Shown here: positions 18,618 to 27,205 of the stretch, in pieces
Layout of the letters: the number at the start of each line of letters is the position of its first letter
Numbering within the stretch: the first letter of the stretch is position 1
Origin: Hymenobacter sp. BT559
Lineage (GTDB): Bacteria; Bacteroidota; Bacteroidia; Cytophagales; Hymenobacteraceae
Assembly: GCF_017571525.1 (NCBI RefSeq)
Contig: NZ_JAGETY010000002.1
Location: forward strand, 310,001 to 374,000
Direction: 5' to 3'
DNA length: 64,000 nt
Translations under genes and position numbers: made by a program
The notes under the pieces: generated by a model
The model's input: only the letters and a program-made list of their open reading frames with translations
Database searches by the model: none
What the model was told of the DNA's origin: nothing

Positions 18618-18684
18618 CCCACAACCGACCTCGGGCCGGCTACCAAGCACTTCGTTTGGCGGCCGGCCCGAGGTCGGTTGTGGG
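18618..18684. repeat. Perfect 23-bp inverted repeat after the lipoprotein gene
   Basis: The left arm starts CCCACAACCGACCTCGGGCC (18618-18640) and its exact complement is at 18662-18684, with a 21-bp spacer. The pairing extends outward to AACTG/CAGTT with one bulge. The stem is GC-rich without a clear T-run, so it may be a palindromic repeat rather than an intrinsic terminator. I see no second copy in this window. Confidence 0.85.
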
Positions 18685-18743
18685 CAGTTGTCTGCCCTAG
18701 CAGATGCACCTTTGCACTTCGTGTTACCTAATGACTGGCTTTC

Positions 18744-19811
18744 TTGACTTCTTTTTTAATTACGGGCGGGGCCGGGTTTGTAGGCGCCACACTGGCGCTG
18801 CGCTTTAAGGCGGCGCACCCCGAGGCCCGCGTTATTGCCCTCGACAATTTGAAGCGGCGAGGCTCGGAGTTGAATTTGCCACGCCTGCGTCAGGCTGGCG
18901 TCGAGTTTGTGCACGGCGACATCCGTAATCAAGAAGATTTTGATGCCCTGCCACCTGTGGAGGTAGTAATTGAAGCCTCGGCCGAGCCCTCAGTGCTGGC
19001 AGGCGTGACCTCGGCGCCCGACTATTTGGTAAACACCAACCTGCTAGGCACCATCAACTGCCTCAACTACACCCGGCGTCACGGCGCGGCGTTTATTTTT
19101 CTCTCCACGAGCCGGGTTTACCCCATCAATCAGATTGAGCGCATCGCGCTCACCGAGGGGCCGACGCGCTTTGAGATAGCGCCTGAGCAATCCATGCCCG
19201 GCATAAGTGCAGCCGGCTTGGCCGAAAGCTTCCCATTAGAGGGCTACCGCTCGCTTTATGGCGCCACCAAGCTGTGCTCCGAATACCTCATTCAGGAGTA
19301 TCATCATTTCTATGGCCTGCGCACTGTCATCAACCGCTGCGGGGTGCTGGCCGGCCCTTGGCAGATGGGCAAGGTTGACCAGGGCGTGGTGGTGCTGTGG
19401 GCGGCGCGGCACTTCTGGCAGCAGGAACTGGGCTACATTGGCTTTGGTGGCACCGGCAAGCAGGTGCGCGACGTACTGCACGTCGACGATTTATACGACC
19501 TGCTCGAAATACAGCTGGCCAACCTGGCCAGCCACAGCGGCCAGACCTACAACGTGGGCGGCGGCCACGCTGGCAGCGTGTCTTTGCAAGAGCTTACGGT
19601 CCTGTGCCAGGAAATAACCGGCCACCAGGTACCCATCCACGCCGAGGCTGAAACCCGCCCGGCCGATATCGCCCTCTATCTCACCGACAATGCCCGCGTG
19701 ACGGCCGCCACCGGCTGGGCCCCGCGCCGCTCGGTGCGCACGCTGGTCGAAGATGTGTACCAATGGCTACGCGCCCACGAAGCGGAGCTAAAGCCTATTT
19801 TGGGGCAGTAG
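18744..19811 (+). CDS. NAD-dependent sugar-nucleotide epimerase/dehydratase (CDP-paratose 2-epimerase-like)
   Basis: A 355-residue extended short-chain dehydrogenase. The NAD-binding loop is TGGAGFVGATLA (GXXGXXG), the catalytic triad region has STSRVY and YGATK (YXXXK intact, near residue 172), and GKQVRDVLHVDDL and NVGGGHAG are the sugar-nucleotide-binding half. The pattern is closest to CDP-paratose/tyvelose 2-epimerases. The start must be TTG at 18744: a TGA stop lies in frame at 18732-18734, and MTSFLITGGAGFVG gives the expected N-terminus. The next gene is a paralogue, then a GT2 glycosyltransferase, so this is a small glycan operon. Its stop codon TAG is the first part of a GTAGCGCG repeat half-element. 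Confidence 0.88.
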   Translation: MTSFLITGGAGFVGATLALRFKAAHPEARVIALDNLKRRGSELNLPRLRQAGVEFVHGDIRNQEDFDALPPVEVVIEASAEPSVLAGVTSAPDYLVNTNLLGTINCLNYTRRHGAAFIFLSTSRVYPINQIERIALTEGPTRFEIAPEQSMPGISAAGLAESFPLEGYRSLYGATKLCSEYLIQEYHHFYGLRTVINRCGVLAGPWQMGKVDQGVVVLWAARHFWQQELGYIGFGGTGKQVRDVLHVDDLYDLLEIQLANLASHSGQTYNVGGGHAGSVSLQELTVLCQEITGHQVPIHAEAETRPADIALYLTDNARVTAATGWAPRRSVRTLVEDVYQWLRAHEAELKPILGQ

Positions 19812-19853
19812 CGCGAAGCTTCTGCTTTATGTCTGCCCGGCTGGCGTTGCGGT

Positions 19854-19861
19854 TACCTTTG
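19854..19861 (+). promoter_or_regulatory. -7 promoter box ahead of the second epimerase
   Basis: TACCTTTG matches TANNTTTG exactly, 20 nt before the ATG at 19882. It suggests that the second epimerase and the glycosyltransferase have their own promoter in the 70-bp gap, which otherwise holds only the half-repeat at 19808-19832. Confidence 0.6.
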
Positions 19862-19881
19862 TGGGCATTTTAGTTTTTTGA

Positions 19882-20952
19882 ATGAAAGTTGCCCTCATTA
19901 CCGGCGCTGGCGGGCTGATTGGCTCGGAGGCCGTGGCGTTTTTCAGCGAGAAGTTTGACCTGGTAGTCGGCGTCGATAACGATATGCGGCGCTATTTTTT
20001 TGGCGAAGCGGCCTCAACCGATTGGAACCGCCAGCGCCTACAAGCCGACTACGCCAACTACCGCCACTACGCCGCTGACATCCGCGACGTGGCGGCGCTA
20101 CAGGCCATTTTCGAGGAGTACGGCCACGACATTGCCCTGGTGGTGCACACCGCCGCGCAGCCTAGCCACGACTGGGCCGCCCGCGAGCCGTTTACCGACT
20201 TTAGCATCAACGCCACCGGCACGCTCAATCTGCTGGAAATGACCCGCCAGCACTGCCCATCGGCAGTATTTATCTTTACTTCTACCAATAAAGTTTACGG
20301 CGATAACCCTAACCTGCTGCCGTTGGTAGAGCTGGAAACCCGCTGGGAAATTGACCCGCGCCACGCTTACTTCGAGTTTGGCATTGATGAGCAGATGAGC
20401 ATCGACCACACCACGCATTCGGTTTTTGGTGCCTCTAAGGTGGCGGCCGATGTGCTGGTACAGGAATATGGCCGCTACTTTGGGCTGCACACGGCCGTGT
20501 TTCGGGGTGGCTGCCTCACGGGGCCGCGCCACGCGGGGGCGCAGCTCCACGGCTTTTTATCGTACCTCATGAAGTGCGCCATCACGGGCCAGCCCTACAC
20601 GGTGTTTGGCTACAAAGGCAAGCAGGTGCGCGACAATATCCACGCCCACGACTTGGTAAGCATGTTCTGGCACTTTTATAAGGCGCCGCGCGCGGGTGGG
20701 CAGGTGTATAATGCGGGCGGCGGGCGCTTTGCCAACTGCTCGATGCAGGAAGCCATTGCGCTGTGCGAGACTATCAGCGGCAACAAGATGAATTACACGT
20801 ACTCGGACCAGAACCGGGTGGGCGACCATATCTGGTACGTGAGCGACGTCGGGCACTTTCAGCGGCAGTACCCCGCGTGGCAACCTCAGTATGACCTAGT
20901 GAGCACGTTGACGCAAATTTTCAACGAACTGCGCACGCGCCAACCTGCATGA
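19882..20952 (+). CDS. NAD-dependent epimerase (CDP-paratose 2-epimerase-like) with Phe in place of catalytic Tyr
   Basis: A 356-residue extended SDR paralogous to the preceding gene. Features: GXXGXXG loop [68 protein letters not shown] and [12 protein letters not shown], the last two shared with CDP-paratose 2-epimerases. At the YXXXK catalytic position it reads HSVFGASK: Phe replaces Tyr, while Lys is kept. This may be a subfamily trait in which catalysis works differently, since 2-epimerases use NAD in an oxidise-and-rotate mechanism, or a loss of activity. It overlaps the next gene by 4 bp (ATGA), implying translational coupling. The sugar product is unknown. Confidence 0.87.
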   Translation: MKVALITGAGGLIGSEAVAFFSEKFDLVVGVDNDMRRYFFGEAASTDWNRQRLQADYANYRHYAADIRDVAALQAIFEEYGHDIALVVHTAAQPSHDWAAREPFTDFSINATGTLNLLEMTRQHCPSAVFIFTSTNKVYGDNPNLLPLVELETRWEIDPRHAYFEFGIDEQMSIDHTTHSVFGASKVAADVLVQEYGRYFGLHTAVFRGGCLTGPRHAGAQLHGFLSYLMKCAITGQPYTVFGYKGKQVRDNIHAHDLVSMFWHFYKAPRAGGQVYNAGGGRFANCSMQEAIALCETISGNKMNYTYSDQNRVGDHIWYVSDVGHFQRQYPAWQPQYDLVSTLTQIFNELRTRQPA

Positions 20953-21683
20953 AGCTGAGCGTCGTCATTCCGGCCTACAATGAAGAGGAAAGCATTGGGG
21001 AAACGCTGCGCACGCTGTACGCCTCGCTGGTGCAGGCGCAGATAAGCCACGAAATCGTGGTTACCAATGACAACTCCAAGGATGGCACCCTAGTCCGCCT
21101 GACGGCCCTGGCGCAGGAAATACCGACGCTTACCTACTACACCAATCCCGGCCCCAACGGCTTCGGCTATGCCGTGCGCTATGGCCTGGAGCGCTACCAG
21201 GGCGACTGCGTGGCCGTAATGATGGCCGACCTCTCGGACGACCCGGCCGACCTCGTGCGCTTTTACCACAAGCTGCAAGAGGGCTACGACTGCGTATTTG
21301 GCTCGCGCTGGATAAAGGGGGGGCGCGTGCTGGACTATCCCGCCCACAAAAAAACCCTCAACCGGGTGGCCAATACCATTGTGCGCCTGGTGTTTCGACT
21401 GCGCTACAACGATTGCACCAACGCCTTCAAGCTTTACCGGCGCAGCACCATGGACGGGCTCAAGCCCTTCCTATCCCCACACTTCAACCTCACGCTTGAG
21501 CTGCCGCTCAAGGCTATTGTGCGGGGCTACACCTACACCGTGCTGCCCAACTCCTGGACCAACCGCAAGTATGGCGAGTCGAAGCTCAAAATCAAGGAGA
21601 TGGGTAGCCGCTACTTTTTTATCCTGGTCTATTGCCTGATTGAGAAGTATTTCTCACAAGGCGACTTCAGAAAGCGCAGCTAG
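20949..21683 (+). CDS. Family 2 glycosyltransferase (dolichol/polyprenyl-phosphate type)
   Basis: A 244-residue GT-A fold enzyme: N-terminal [19 protein letters not shown], nucleotide-sugar-binding DNSKDGT, a metal-binding [12 protein letters not shown] near residues 93-104, [15 protein letters not shown] and TNAFKLYRR, then [19 protein letters not shown], the typical tail of DPM1-like transferases that load a sugar on a polyprenyl phosphate. It lacks the C-terminal pair of membrane helices found in ArnC, so it is probably a peripheral membrane enzyme. It is translationally coupled to the second epimerase (4-bp overlap), so the natural reading is that the epimerases supply its sugar nucleotide. 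It converges on the membrane-protein gene 3 bp downstream. Confidence 0.9.
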   Translation: MKLSVVIPAYNEEESIGETLRTLYASLVQAQISHEIVVTNDNSKDGTLVRLTALAQEIPTLTYYTNPGPNGFGYAVRYGLERYQGDCVAVMMADLSDDPADLVRFYHKLQEGYDCVFGSRWIKGGRVLDYPAHKKTLNRVANTIVRLVFRLRYNDCTNAFKLYRRSTMDGLKPFLSPHFNLTLELPLKAIVRGYTYTVLPNSWTNRKYGESKLKIKEMGSRYFFILVYCLIEKYFSQGDFRKRS

Positions 21684-21686
21684 TCG

Positions 21687-22856
21687 CTAGTGATAGGACT
21701 GGCCCGCCAGCACCCGCAGCAGTACCAGCCACACCGGGCCGGCGTATTGAAGGTAGCCGGTGGTGAAGTACGTGGGAACCAGCAGAGCACAAAACACCAC
21801 TACCAGCGCCAAGTAGCGCCGCTCGGCCAGCGTAGTATGGCGGCCCAGCAGGTCGAGGCTAATAAAGGCTACCGGCATTCCAAAAGCTAGGCTGCGCGTA
21901 ATATCTGTAACGGCAAATGCGCTACCGAAAATAGGCGCAAAACAGCCCAGCAGCAGCGCCAGCGCCATGTAGCGCCGCTGATACAGCAGCAGCGCCCCGG
22001 CCAGCACCACCGGCAGCCAGTAGCCCGACAGGCCCGTGGCGAGGCCTAACGCCAGCAGCTCATGCCAGCTGCTGTGGTACAGGGCCGACAGGCCTACCAG
22101 GCCGCCCGCGGTGGGCAAGCTGTAGTGCCACATCAGGGCTAGTCGCAGGCCGGCGTAGGCTAGCCAGGCTGCGTACACCGCTTTGGCCGGCCTAGTCAGT
22201 AGAAACCGAAGCAGTCCTGGCACCTGCCACGCATACTGCTGCACGCCGTACCAGAATACCAGTAGCGGCGAGGCAGCCAGCACCCGCTCGTCGACAAAGC
22301 CCCCCGCCAACACCAGCCCGAAAATAACCGGCCAGCGCTGCGAGCCCAGCGCCAGCACTAGCGCGGCGTAGCCCAGGCCATCGAAATACCCGCTCAGGTC
22401 GTAGGTATACTCATAGCCGAAATATGTGAAGGCCAGCCCTAGCGTGAGCAGTGCCGCCGCCACGCGGTCGTGCAGGCTGGCCGCCAGCAGGCGTGCCACC
22501 TGGTAAAACACGGCTAGGCCGGCCAGCACTTGCAGCGCCAGCAGTTGCGCCAGCGACAGGTGCAACACCCTAGCCAGCAGCGGCACCGCCAGCCGAAAGT
22601 TCATCTTGGCCAGGTGCGTAGAGGCAACATCGGCGTGATGAGCAAAAGGCGCTGCTATCTGCTCGCTGATGCGCCGCAGCTTTTCATCCAGCACTTCGGT
22701 GTGCGCAAAAAGCTGTGCGTAGGCGTGGTTAATCTTCGGAAACTGGAACGTGGCCGCGACCAGCAAGCACAGCCCGGCTAGCCCCCAGCGCCAGTGCCGG
22801 TGCGCCAGCAAACGGGCCAGCCAGGCAAAGCCGGCCTCGAACATCGTATGTAGCAT
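21687..22856 (-). CDS. Polytopic membrane protein, function unknown, possibly GT-C-like
   Basis: A 389-residue protein with about nine to ten hydrophobic segments by eye. After a first helix near residues 22-40 comes a non-membrane stretch of about 50 residues (INHAYAQLFAHTEVLDEKLR, HADVASTHLAKMNFRLAVPL) before the second helix, and later FDGLGYAALVLALGS and GGFVDERVLAASPLLVFWYG. A large first extracytoplasmic loop with acidic residues is how polyprenyl-dependent GT-C glycosyltransferases look, and the neighbour is a polyprenyl-type GT2; the assignment is an inference only. It is convergent with the GT2 gene. CATCTTTG, one mismatch from the -7 consensus, lies 4 nt before the ATG, which would again give a leaderless mRNA. 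Confidence 0.72.
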   Translation of the reverse strand: MLHTMFEAGFAWLARLLAHRHWRWGLAGLCLLVAATFQFPKINHAYAQLFAHTEVLDEKLRRISEQIAAPFAHHADVASTHLAKMNFRLAVPLLARVLHLSLAQLLALQVLAGLAVFYQVARLLAASLHDRVAAALLTLGLAFTYFGYEYTYDLSGYFDGLGYAALVLALGSQRWPVIFGLVLAGGFVDERVLAASPLLVFWYGVQQYAWQVPGLLRFLLTRPAKAVYAAWLAYAGLRLALMWHYSLPTAGGLVGLSALYHSSWHELLALGLATGLSGYWLPVVLAGALLLYQRRYMALALLLGCFAPIFGSAFAVTDITRSLAFGMPVAFISLDLLGRHTTLAERRYLALVVVFCALLVPTYFTTGYLQYAGPVWLVLLRVLAGQSYH

Positions 22857-22949
22857 GGCACAAAGATGGGCCGGGCGGCCGCTAGCCCTGCAATCATAGC
22901 CCGGCCGTTTAGCCTCTTACCTCACATAATGCTTTGCCCTCCCCACCGT

Positions 22950-23447
22950 ATGTCACATCCAGTATTCTTAGTTGCTAGTAACTCGCTGCTACTGTTTGCT
23001 TTTCAGTGCAACGAGCCGCATTACAACGGTCCCGATAGCGACTTCGGCCCTGGCGCGGGTATTACGTACCGTGATGCGCAAGGTCTACTACTGCACCCAG
23101 GACCCCACCGACTGGACCTCAGATGCGACTTGGAATGAGCAGGAGTTGAGTCTTTCTGGCCAAGTCAAGTGGCACTTCAAGCTCACCTTAGCGGCGCCCT
23201 GCCCCTGCCAGGTGTATGCACAGCTGGTGACCAAGCGCTACACCGAAACCGATATCTACGTGGCCGACCTCGGCGTCGGGGACAGGCTGTAATTTGCACC
23301 CAGGACCTACACCCGGGGCAGCTGTACCGACTCTACTATCTTCTCTATAACAACCAGGGCCTGATTTATAAAGGCCACGGCGACATTCGCTCTACCCCCT
23401 TAAGAAAGAGGGCGCGCCTGCCACCGCAAGCGCGCCCTCTTTCTTAA
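22950..23447 (+). pseudogene. Frame-disrupted gene for a small exported protein
   Basis: Protein-like sequence is spread over two frames. Frame 1 starts at 22950 with MSHPVFLVASNSLLLFAFQC and goes to about 23080. The plausible continuation is one frame over (KVYYCTQDPTDWTSDATWNE through TKRYTETDIYVADLGVG, to about 23280), and it then returns to the first frame (VICTQDLHPGQLYRLYYLLY and NNQGLIYKGHGDI, to about 23390). The segments share a CTQD motif and a consistent Tyr-rich, secreted-protein composition. Two compensating frame changes are needed, so this is a decayed gene or two sequencing errors near homopolymers. The last part of the open frame runs into the hairpin at 23393. No family recognised. 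This explains most of the 600-bp gap between flanking genes. Confidence 0.5.
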
Positions 23448-23454
23448 GGGGGTA
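23393..23454. terminator. Perfect 25-bp inverted repeat, probable bidirectional terminator
   Basis: The arms 23393-23417 (TACCCCCTTAAGAAAGAGGG then CGCGC) and 23430-23454 are exact reverse complements around a 12-nt loop. It lies 7 bp past the stop of the aldehyde dehydrogenase (minus strand) and at the end of the disrupted plus-strand gene. The stem is longer than most terminators and has no uninterrupted T-run, so it could be a repeat element used as one. Confidence 0.75.
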
Positions 23455-23461
23455 GCAAGTA

Positions 23462-25063
23462 TTAAATATCAAACTTGATACCCTGCGCTAGGGGCAGCTC
23501 GGTGCCGTAATTGATGGTATTGGTCTGGCGGCGCATGTATACGCGCCAGGCGTCGGAGCCCGACTCGCGGCCGCCGCCGGTTTCCTTCTCGCCGCCAAAG
23601 GCTCCACCGATTTCGGCGCCGCTGGTGCCAATATTCACGTTGGCAATGCCGCAGTCGGAGCCCGCGTGGCCCAGAAAGGCTTCGGCCTCACGCAGATTCA
23701 GGGTAAAAATGGCCGAGGACAGGCCCTGGCGCACCCCGTTTTGCAGAGCAATGGCATTTTCGACGCCGCCGCTGTACTTGATGAGGTAGAGGATAGGCGC
23801 AAAGGTTTCGGCCTGCACCGTGGGGTAGTGGTTTTCGGCGGCTACCAGGGCCGGCAGCACGTAATGGCCGCCGTGCAGCTCGGCGCTGCTCAGCACCTGG
23901 CCGCCGGTGAGCAGCGTGCCGCCTTCTTTCTGCACTGCTTCCAGGGCATGGGTAAAGATTCCTACCGCATCGGCATCAATGAGCGGACCCACTAAGGTGC
24001 CATTTTGCAGCGGGTGGCCCACGGGCAGCTTGGCGTAGGCGGTCAGCAGGCGCTGGCTAACTTCTTCGTAGATAGACTCGTGGATGATGAGCCGGCGCGT
24101 GGTGGTGCAGCGCTGCCCGGCCGTGCCCACCGCCCCAAACACGATGGCGCGCATGGCCATATCGAGGTCGGCTTGCGGGGTCAGGATAATGGCATTGTTG
24201 CCGCCTAGCTCGAGCAAGGCGCGGCCCAGGCGCTGGCCCACGGCGGCGCCCACGGCCCGGCCCATGCAGGTGCTGCCGGTGGCTGACACCAGCGGCACGC
24301 GCTCGTCGGCGCTCATGGCTTGGCCCACATCGGCATGGCCTAGCACAAGGTTGAACACGCCTTCGGGCACATCGTTGTCGGCCAGCACTTTCTCGATAAT
24401 GTTCTGCACCGCCACGGCCGCCAGCGGCGTTTTCTCCGACGGCTTCCAGATGCAGACATCGCCGCACACGGCCGCTAGCATGGCATTCCAGCTCCAAACG
24501 GCCACCGGAAAGTTGAAGGCTGAGATAATGCCCACGATGCCTAGCGGGTGGTACTGCTCGTACATGCGGTGCGCGGGCCGCTCCGAGTGCATGGTGAAGC
24601 CGTGCAGCTGCCGGCTCAGGCCCACGGCAAAGTCGCAGATGTCAATCATCTCCTGCACTTCGCCCAGGCCCTCCTGCAGGATTTTACCCATCTCGTAGCT
24701 CACGAGCTTGCCCAGGGCCTCCTTGTTATGGCGCAGGGCTAGCCCAATCTGGCGCACAATGTCGCCACGCTGGGGCGCGGGCATCAGCCGCCAGGCCGGA
24801 AAGGCAGCCTCGGCGGCCTTTACTACGGTTTCATAGTCGGCCACGCTGGCCTGGGCCACAGCCGCGATGGGCTGGCCATCGGCTGGCGATACAATCTGGC
24901 GGCTGGGGTTGCTAGCCCCACCCCACTGGCGGCCAGTGCTATAGGCGGCATTTTGGGACTGCACGCCCAGCTGGCGCAGCACATCGCGCATGCCGTGAGG
25001 GTCGTGGTGGGGGTGCGGCACGGTTACGTCGGGCGTGGTCGCTTCTTCGAGGGCCTGCTTCAT
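23462..25063 (-). CDS. Aldehyde dehydrogenase, ALDH7 (aminoadipate semialdehyde / piperideine-6-carboxylate) type
   Basis: A 533-residue NAD-dependent aldehyde dehydrogenase. Catalytic Cys is in GQRCTTTRR and the general base Glu in LLELGGNNA. The motifs PLGIVGIISAFNFPVAVWSWN, WKPSEKTPL, SATGSTCMGRAVG and GGEKETGGGRESGSDAW match antiquitin (ALDH7A1) and bacterial AmaB, which oxidise 2-aminoadipate semialdehyde in lysine catabolism. Start at 25063: an exact -7 box at 25097-25104 leaves a 33-nt leader. A later in-frame ATG (24991, MRDVLRQLG) is also where the conserved region begins. No other lysine-degradation gene is nearby; a broader aldehyde-detoxifying role is possible. Confidence 0.92.
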   Translation of the reverse strand: MKQALEEATTPDVTVPHPHHDPHGMRDVLRQLGVQSQNAAYSTGRQWGGASNPSRQIVSPADGQPIAAVAQASVADYETVVKAAEAAFPAWRLMPAPQRGDIVRQIGLALRHNKEALGKLVSYEMGKILQEGLGEVQEMIDICDFAVGLSRQLHGFTMHSERPAHRMYEQYHPLGIVGIISAFNFPVAVWSWNAMLAAVCGDVCIWKPSEKTPLAAVAVQNIIEKVLADNDVPEGVFNLVLGHADVGQAMSADERVPLVSATGSTCMGRAVGAAVGQRLGRALLELGGNNAIILTPQADLDMAMRAIVFGAVGTAGQRCTTTRRLIIHESIYEEVSQRLLTAYAKLPVGHPLQNGTLVGPLIDADAVGIFTHALEAVQKEGGTLLTGGQVLSSAELHGGHYVLPALVAAENHYPTVQAETFAPILYLIKYSGGVENAIALQNGVRQGLSSAIFTLNLREAEAFLGHAGSDCGIANVNIGTSGAEIGGAFGGEKETGGGRESGSDAWRVYMRRQTNTINYGTELPLAQGIKFDI

Positions 25064-25096
25064 ATCAAGGAAAAGTAACTAAGCGGTGGGATGCCC

Positions 25097-25104
25097 CAAA
25101 GGTA
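25097..25104 (-). promoter_or_regulatory. -7 promoter box of the aldehyde dehydrogenase
   Basis: The minus strand reads TACCTTTG, an exact match to TANNTTTG, 33 nt before the ATG at 25063. I see no clear -33 TTTG at the standard spacing. Confidence 0.6.
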
Positions 25105-25118
25105 GCGGCGCGGCCGGG

Positions 25119-25538
25119 CTAGGGCTGGGCCAGCAGCCAAGTCAGGGCTTCCTGCTCGTGGTTGAAGTAGCGGTAGTAGCTGCCTTGCTCGGCCCCCTGC
25201 CGGATGTTGGCATCGAGGCCGGTATTTGCGGCGGCGCCGGCCTGGTCTACCATCGCAAAGTAGGCCAGGGCCACGGGCCCGCCCAGCACCTCGGGCAGGT
25301 GGTGGCCAAAGTCGGCAAACCAGGCAATGGCTGCTGCATTGTAGATATCGCGTCGGCGCACATCGAGCAACCAGTGTCGGCAGTTGCCGTGAGCCACGGC
25401 CGCGTCGAGCAGGGCCGCGTAGTGGGTCTTTATCTCATCGAGCGAGACGGGCCGCAGCCATCGCCCTATCAGCAGGCGCTGCTCGGGCCGGTAGTCGAGG
25501 GTGAAGCTATCGGGTGGGGAAGTAGCGGGTGCAGACAC
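25119..25538 (-). CDS. Conserved small protein, possibly STAS/SpoIIAA-like fold
   Basis: A 139-residue cytoplasmic protein without signal or membrane segment. It starts SFTLDYRPEQRLLIGRWLRP, then an alternating strand-helix pattern (HYAALLDAAVAHGNCRHWLL, DVRRRDIYNAAAIAWFADF, PVALAYFAMVDQ) and a final YYRYFNHEQEALTWLLAQ. The beta-alpha layout and the last helix EQEALTWLL resemble the SpoIIAA/STAS-like proteins of Bacteroidota that often begin with a strand-rich FxLxYxPEQxxL segment. No known function. It has its own -7 box (25567-25574) and lies between the aldehyde dehydrogenase and htrA genes on the same strand, separated from htrA by a terminator. Confidence 0.7.
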   Translation of the reverse strand: MSAPATSPPDSFTLDYRPEQRLLIGRWLRPVSLDEIKTHYAALLDAAVAHGNCRHWLLDVRRRDIYNAAAIAWFADFGHHLPEVLGGPVALAYFAMVDQAGAAANTGLDANIRQGAEQGSYYRYFNHEQEALTWLLAQP

Positions 25539-25566
25539 AGGCAGCGGATAGTGAAAGGTACCGTCG

Positions 25567-25574
25567 CAAAACTA
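25567..25574 (-). promoter_or_regulatory. -7 promoter box of the small unknown gene
   Basis: The minus strand reads TAGTTTTG (TANNTTTG), 28 nt before the ATG at 25538. It is the only such box between this gene and the htrA terminator at 25635-25667. Confidence 0.55.
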
Positions 25575-25634
25575 GCAAGTTTGCCTTCAGCCCATTGCTT
25601 CCCAGGCTTTGGCAATGCTTTTTTCGCTAACACA

Positions 25635-25667
25635 AAAAGCCCCTGCCAGTAGCTGGCAGGGGCTTTT
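25635..25667 (-). terminator. Intrinsic terminator of the htrA-type gene
   Basis: AAAAGCCCCTGCCAG and CTGGCAGGGGCTTTT form an 15-bp stem with a 3-nt loop, with A and T runs on either side. It lies about 24 bp past the htrA stop on the minus strand. Confidence 0.9.
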
Positions 25668-25690
25668 CAGTATGAAAGCGTCGCTAGGGC

Positions 25691-27205
25691 TTATTCGCGC
25701 CCGATGGGGTAGAACGACTTGCGGCCGTCGGGGTATACCCCCTCTACGAGGGCGCCCGAGTTGTCCTTGGCCTGGTCGAGGTAGGCCTGCACGTCGGCGG
25801 GCTTGCGCACGGCATTCTTATCAATGCGCGTGATGATAAAGCCGTCGGCCATGCCGGTTTCTTTGAAGTTGCTGCCTTTGATGCCCGAAATCTGGGCCCC
25901 GCCCTCAATACCGAGCAGGTTTTGCAGGCGCGAGCTTACGGGGGCTAGCTTAGCCCCCTCGTAGGTGATGCCAGCATCGGCGGGCAACTCATGCACCACA
26001 GCCGTAGTGTTGGAAGCATTGAAGAGCGTAGCGCTGGCTACTTCTTTGTTGCTGCCGCGCAGGTAGCCTACCTTGATTTTATCGCCGGGGCGGAAGCGCG
26101 ACACTTGCTCTTGCAGCTGCGCGGCCGTATTCACGGCTACACCGTTGATGTCGGTGATGATGTCGCCGATTTTCAAGCCAGCGGCAGCGGCCGAGCTCTT
26201 CTCGCCCAGGCCCTGGATGTACACGCCATTCAGGGTGTTCAGCTTCTTCTCTGAGGCCAAGCGGGCGTCTACTTCCTGAATGCGTACCCCTAGCAGGGCG
26301 CGCTGCACCACCTTGTATTTCAGGAGGTCATCGACCACCTTGCTTACGATGGAACTGGGCACGGCGAAGGCATAGCCCTCAAACGAGCCGGTGTGTGACG
26401 AGATAGCCGAGTTGATGCCGATGAGGTCGCCGTTGGTATTTACCAGGGCGCCGCCCGAGTTACCGGGGTTCACCACGGCGTCGGTCTGGATGTACGACTC
26501 CACGCCCATGCCATTCTGCTCCTTGGCCAAGATGCCGATGCTGCGGCCCTTAGCCGAGATGATGCCGGCCGTCACGGTCGAGTTCAGGTTGAAGGGGTTG
26601 CCCACGGCGAGCACCCACTGGCCTACCTTCACATCGTCGGAGTTGCCGTATTTCACAAACGGCAGGTTATCAGCCTTTACCTTAAGCACGGCCAGGTCGG
26701 TGCTTGGGTCGGCGCCTACCAGCTCGGCGTCAAACTTACGCTTGTCGTCGAGCACCACCGTGATTTTCGAGGCCTTATCAATTACGTGGTTGTTGGTTAC
26801 GATGTAACCATTAGCAGCAATGATTACGCCCGAGCCGGAGCCTTCGCCCCCACCCTGCGACTCGCGCTGGCGGCCCTCAAACTGGTCGCCGAAAAACTGG
26901 CGCAGGAAGGGGTCCATCTGCATCATGCGGCTCTGCTGGCTCACCGGCTCGGCCTTGTATTCGGTCATTACGTGCACTACGGCCGGCGTAGTAGCGGCAG
27001 CCGCTGCCACGAAGTTTAAACCTTCGGGCGCAGCGTAAGTGCTGCTGCGCATGGCCGACGTATACCGCACCTGGGGGTCAGAAGCCACCGTCGCTTGAGC
27101 CACGTTGCCCGGCTCGGATTCCAGCAGCTTGTATCCCCCCACGGCCACGCCCCCACCGAGTACGGCAGAAGTCAAGAGGCCGAGCATCATTTGTTTAGCT
27201 TGCAT
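25691..27205 (-). CDS. HtrA/DegP-family periplasmic serine protease
   Basis: A 504-residue protease/chaperone of envelope stress. N-terminal signal or anchor (MMLGLLTSAVLGGGVAVGG), then the trypsin-like domain with catalytic His in VTNNHVID, Asp in STDLAVLKV and Ser in NPGNSGGALVN, followed by two PDZ domains (first around VYIQGLGEKSSAAAAGLKIG, second at the C-terminus around FIITRIDKNAVRKPADVQAY). A Gly/Gln-rich loop before the His (EGRQRESQGGGEGSGSGVI) corresponds to the regulatory LA loop. I start at 27205 (MQAKQMMLG) rather than 27259, since the signal peptide then sits at the very N-terminus. It is monocistronic, with a clear terminator downstream. Confidence 0.94.
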   Translation of the reverse strand: MQAKQMMLGLLTSAVLGGGVAVGGYKLLESEPGNVAQATVASDPQVRYTSAMRSSTYAAPEGLNFVAAAAATTPAVVHVMTEYKAEPVSQQSRMMQMDPFLRQFFGDQFEGRQRESQGGGEGSGSGVIIAANGYIVTNNHVIDKASKITVVLDDKRKFDAELVGADPSTDLAVLKVKADNLPFVKYGNSDDVKVGQWVLAVGNPFNLNSTVTAGIISAKGRSIGILAKEQNGMGVESYIQTDAVVNPGNSGGALVNTNGDLIGINSAISSHTGSFEGYAFAVPSSIVSKVVDDLLKYKVVQRALLGVRIQEVDARLASEKKLNTLNGVYIQGLGEKSSAAAAGLKIGDIITDINGVAVNTAAQLQEQVSRFRPGDKIKVGYLRGSNKEVASATLFNASNTTAVVHELPADAGITYEGAKLAPVSSRLQNLLGIEGGAQISGIKGSNFKETGMADGFIITRIDKNAVRKPADVQAYLDQAKDNSGALVEGVYPDGRKSFYPIGRE

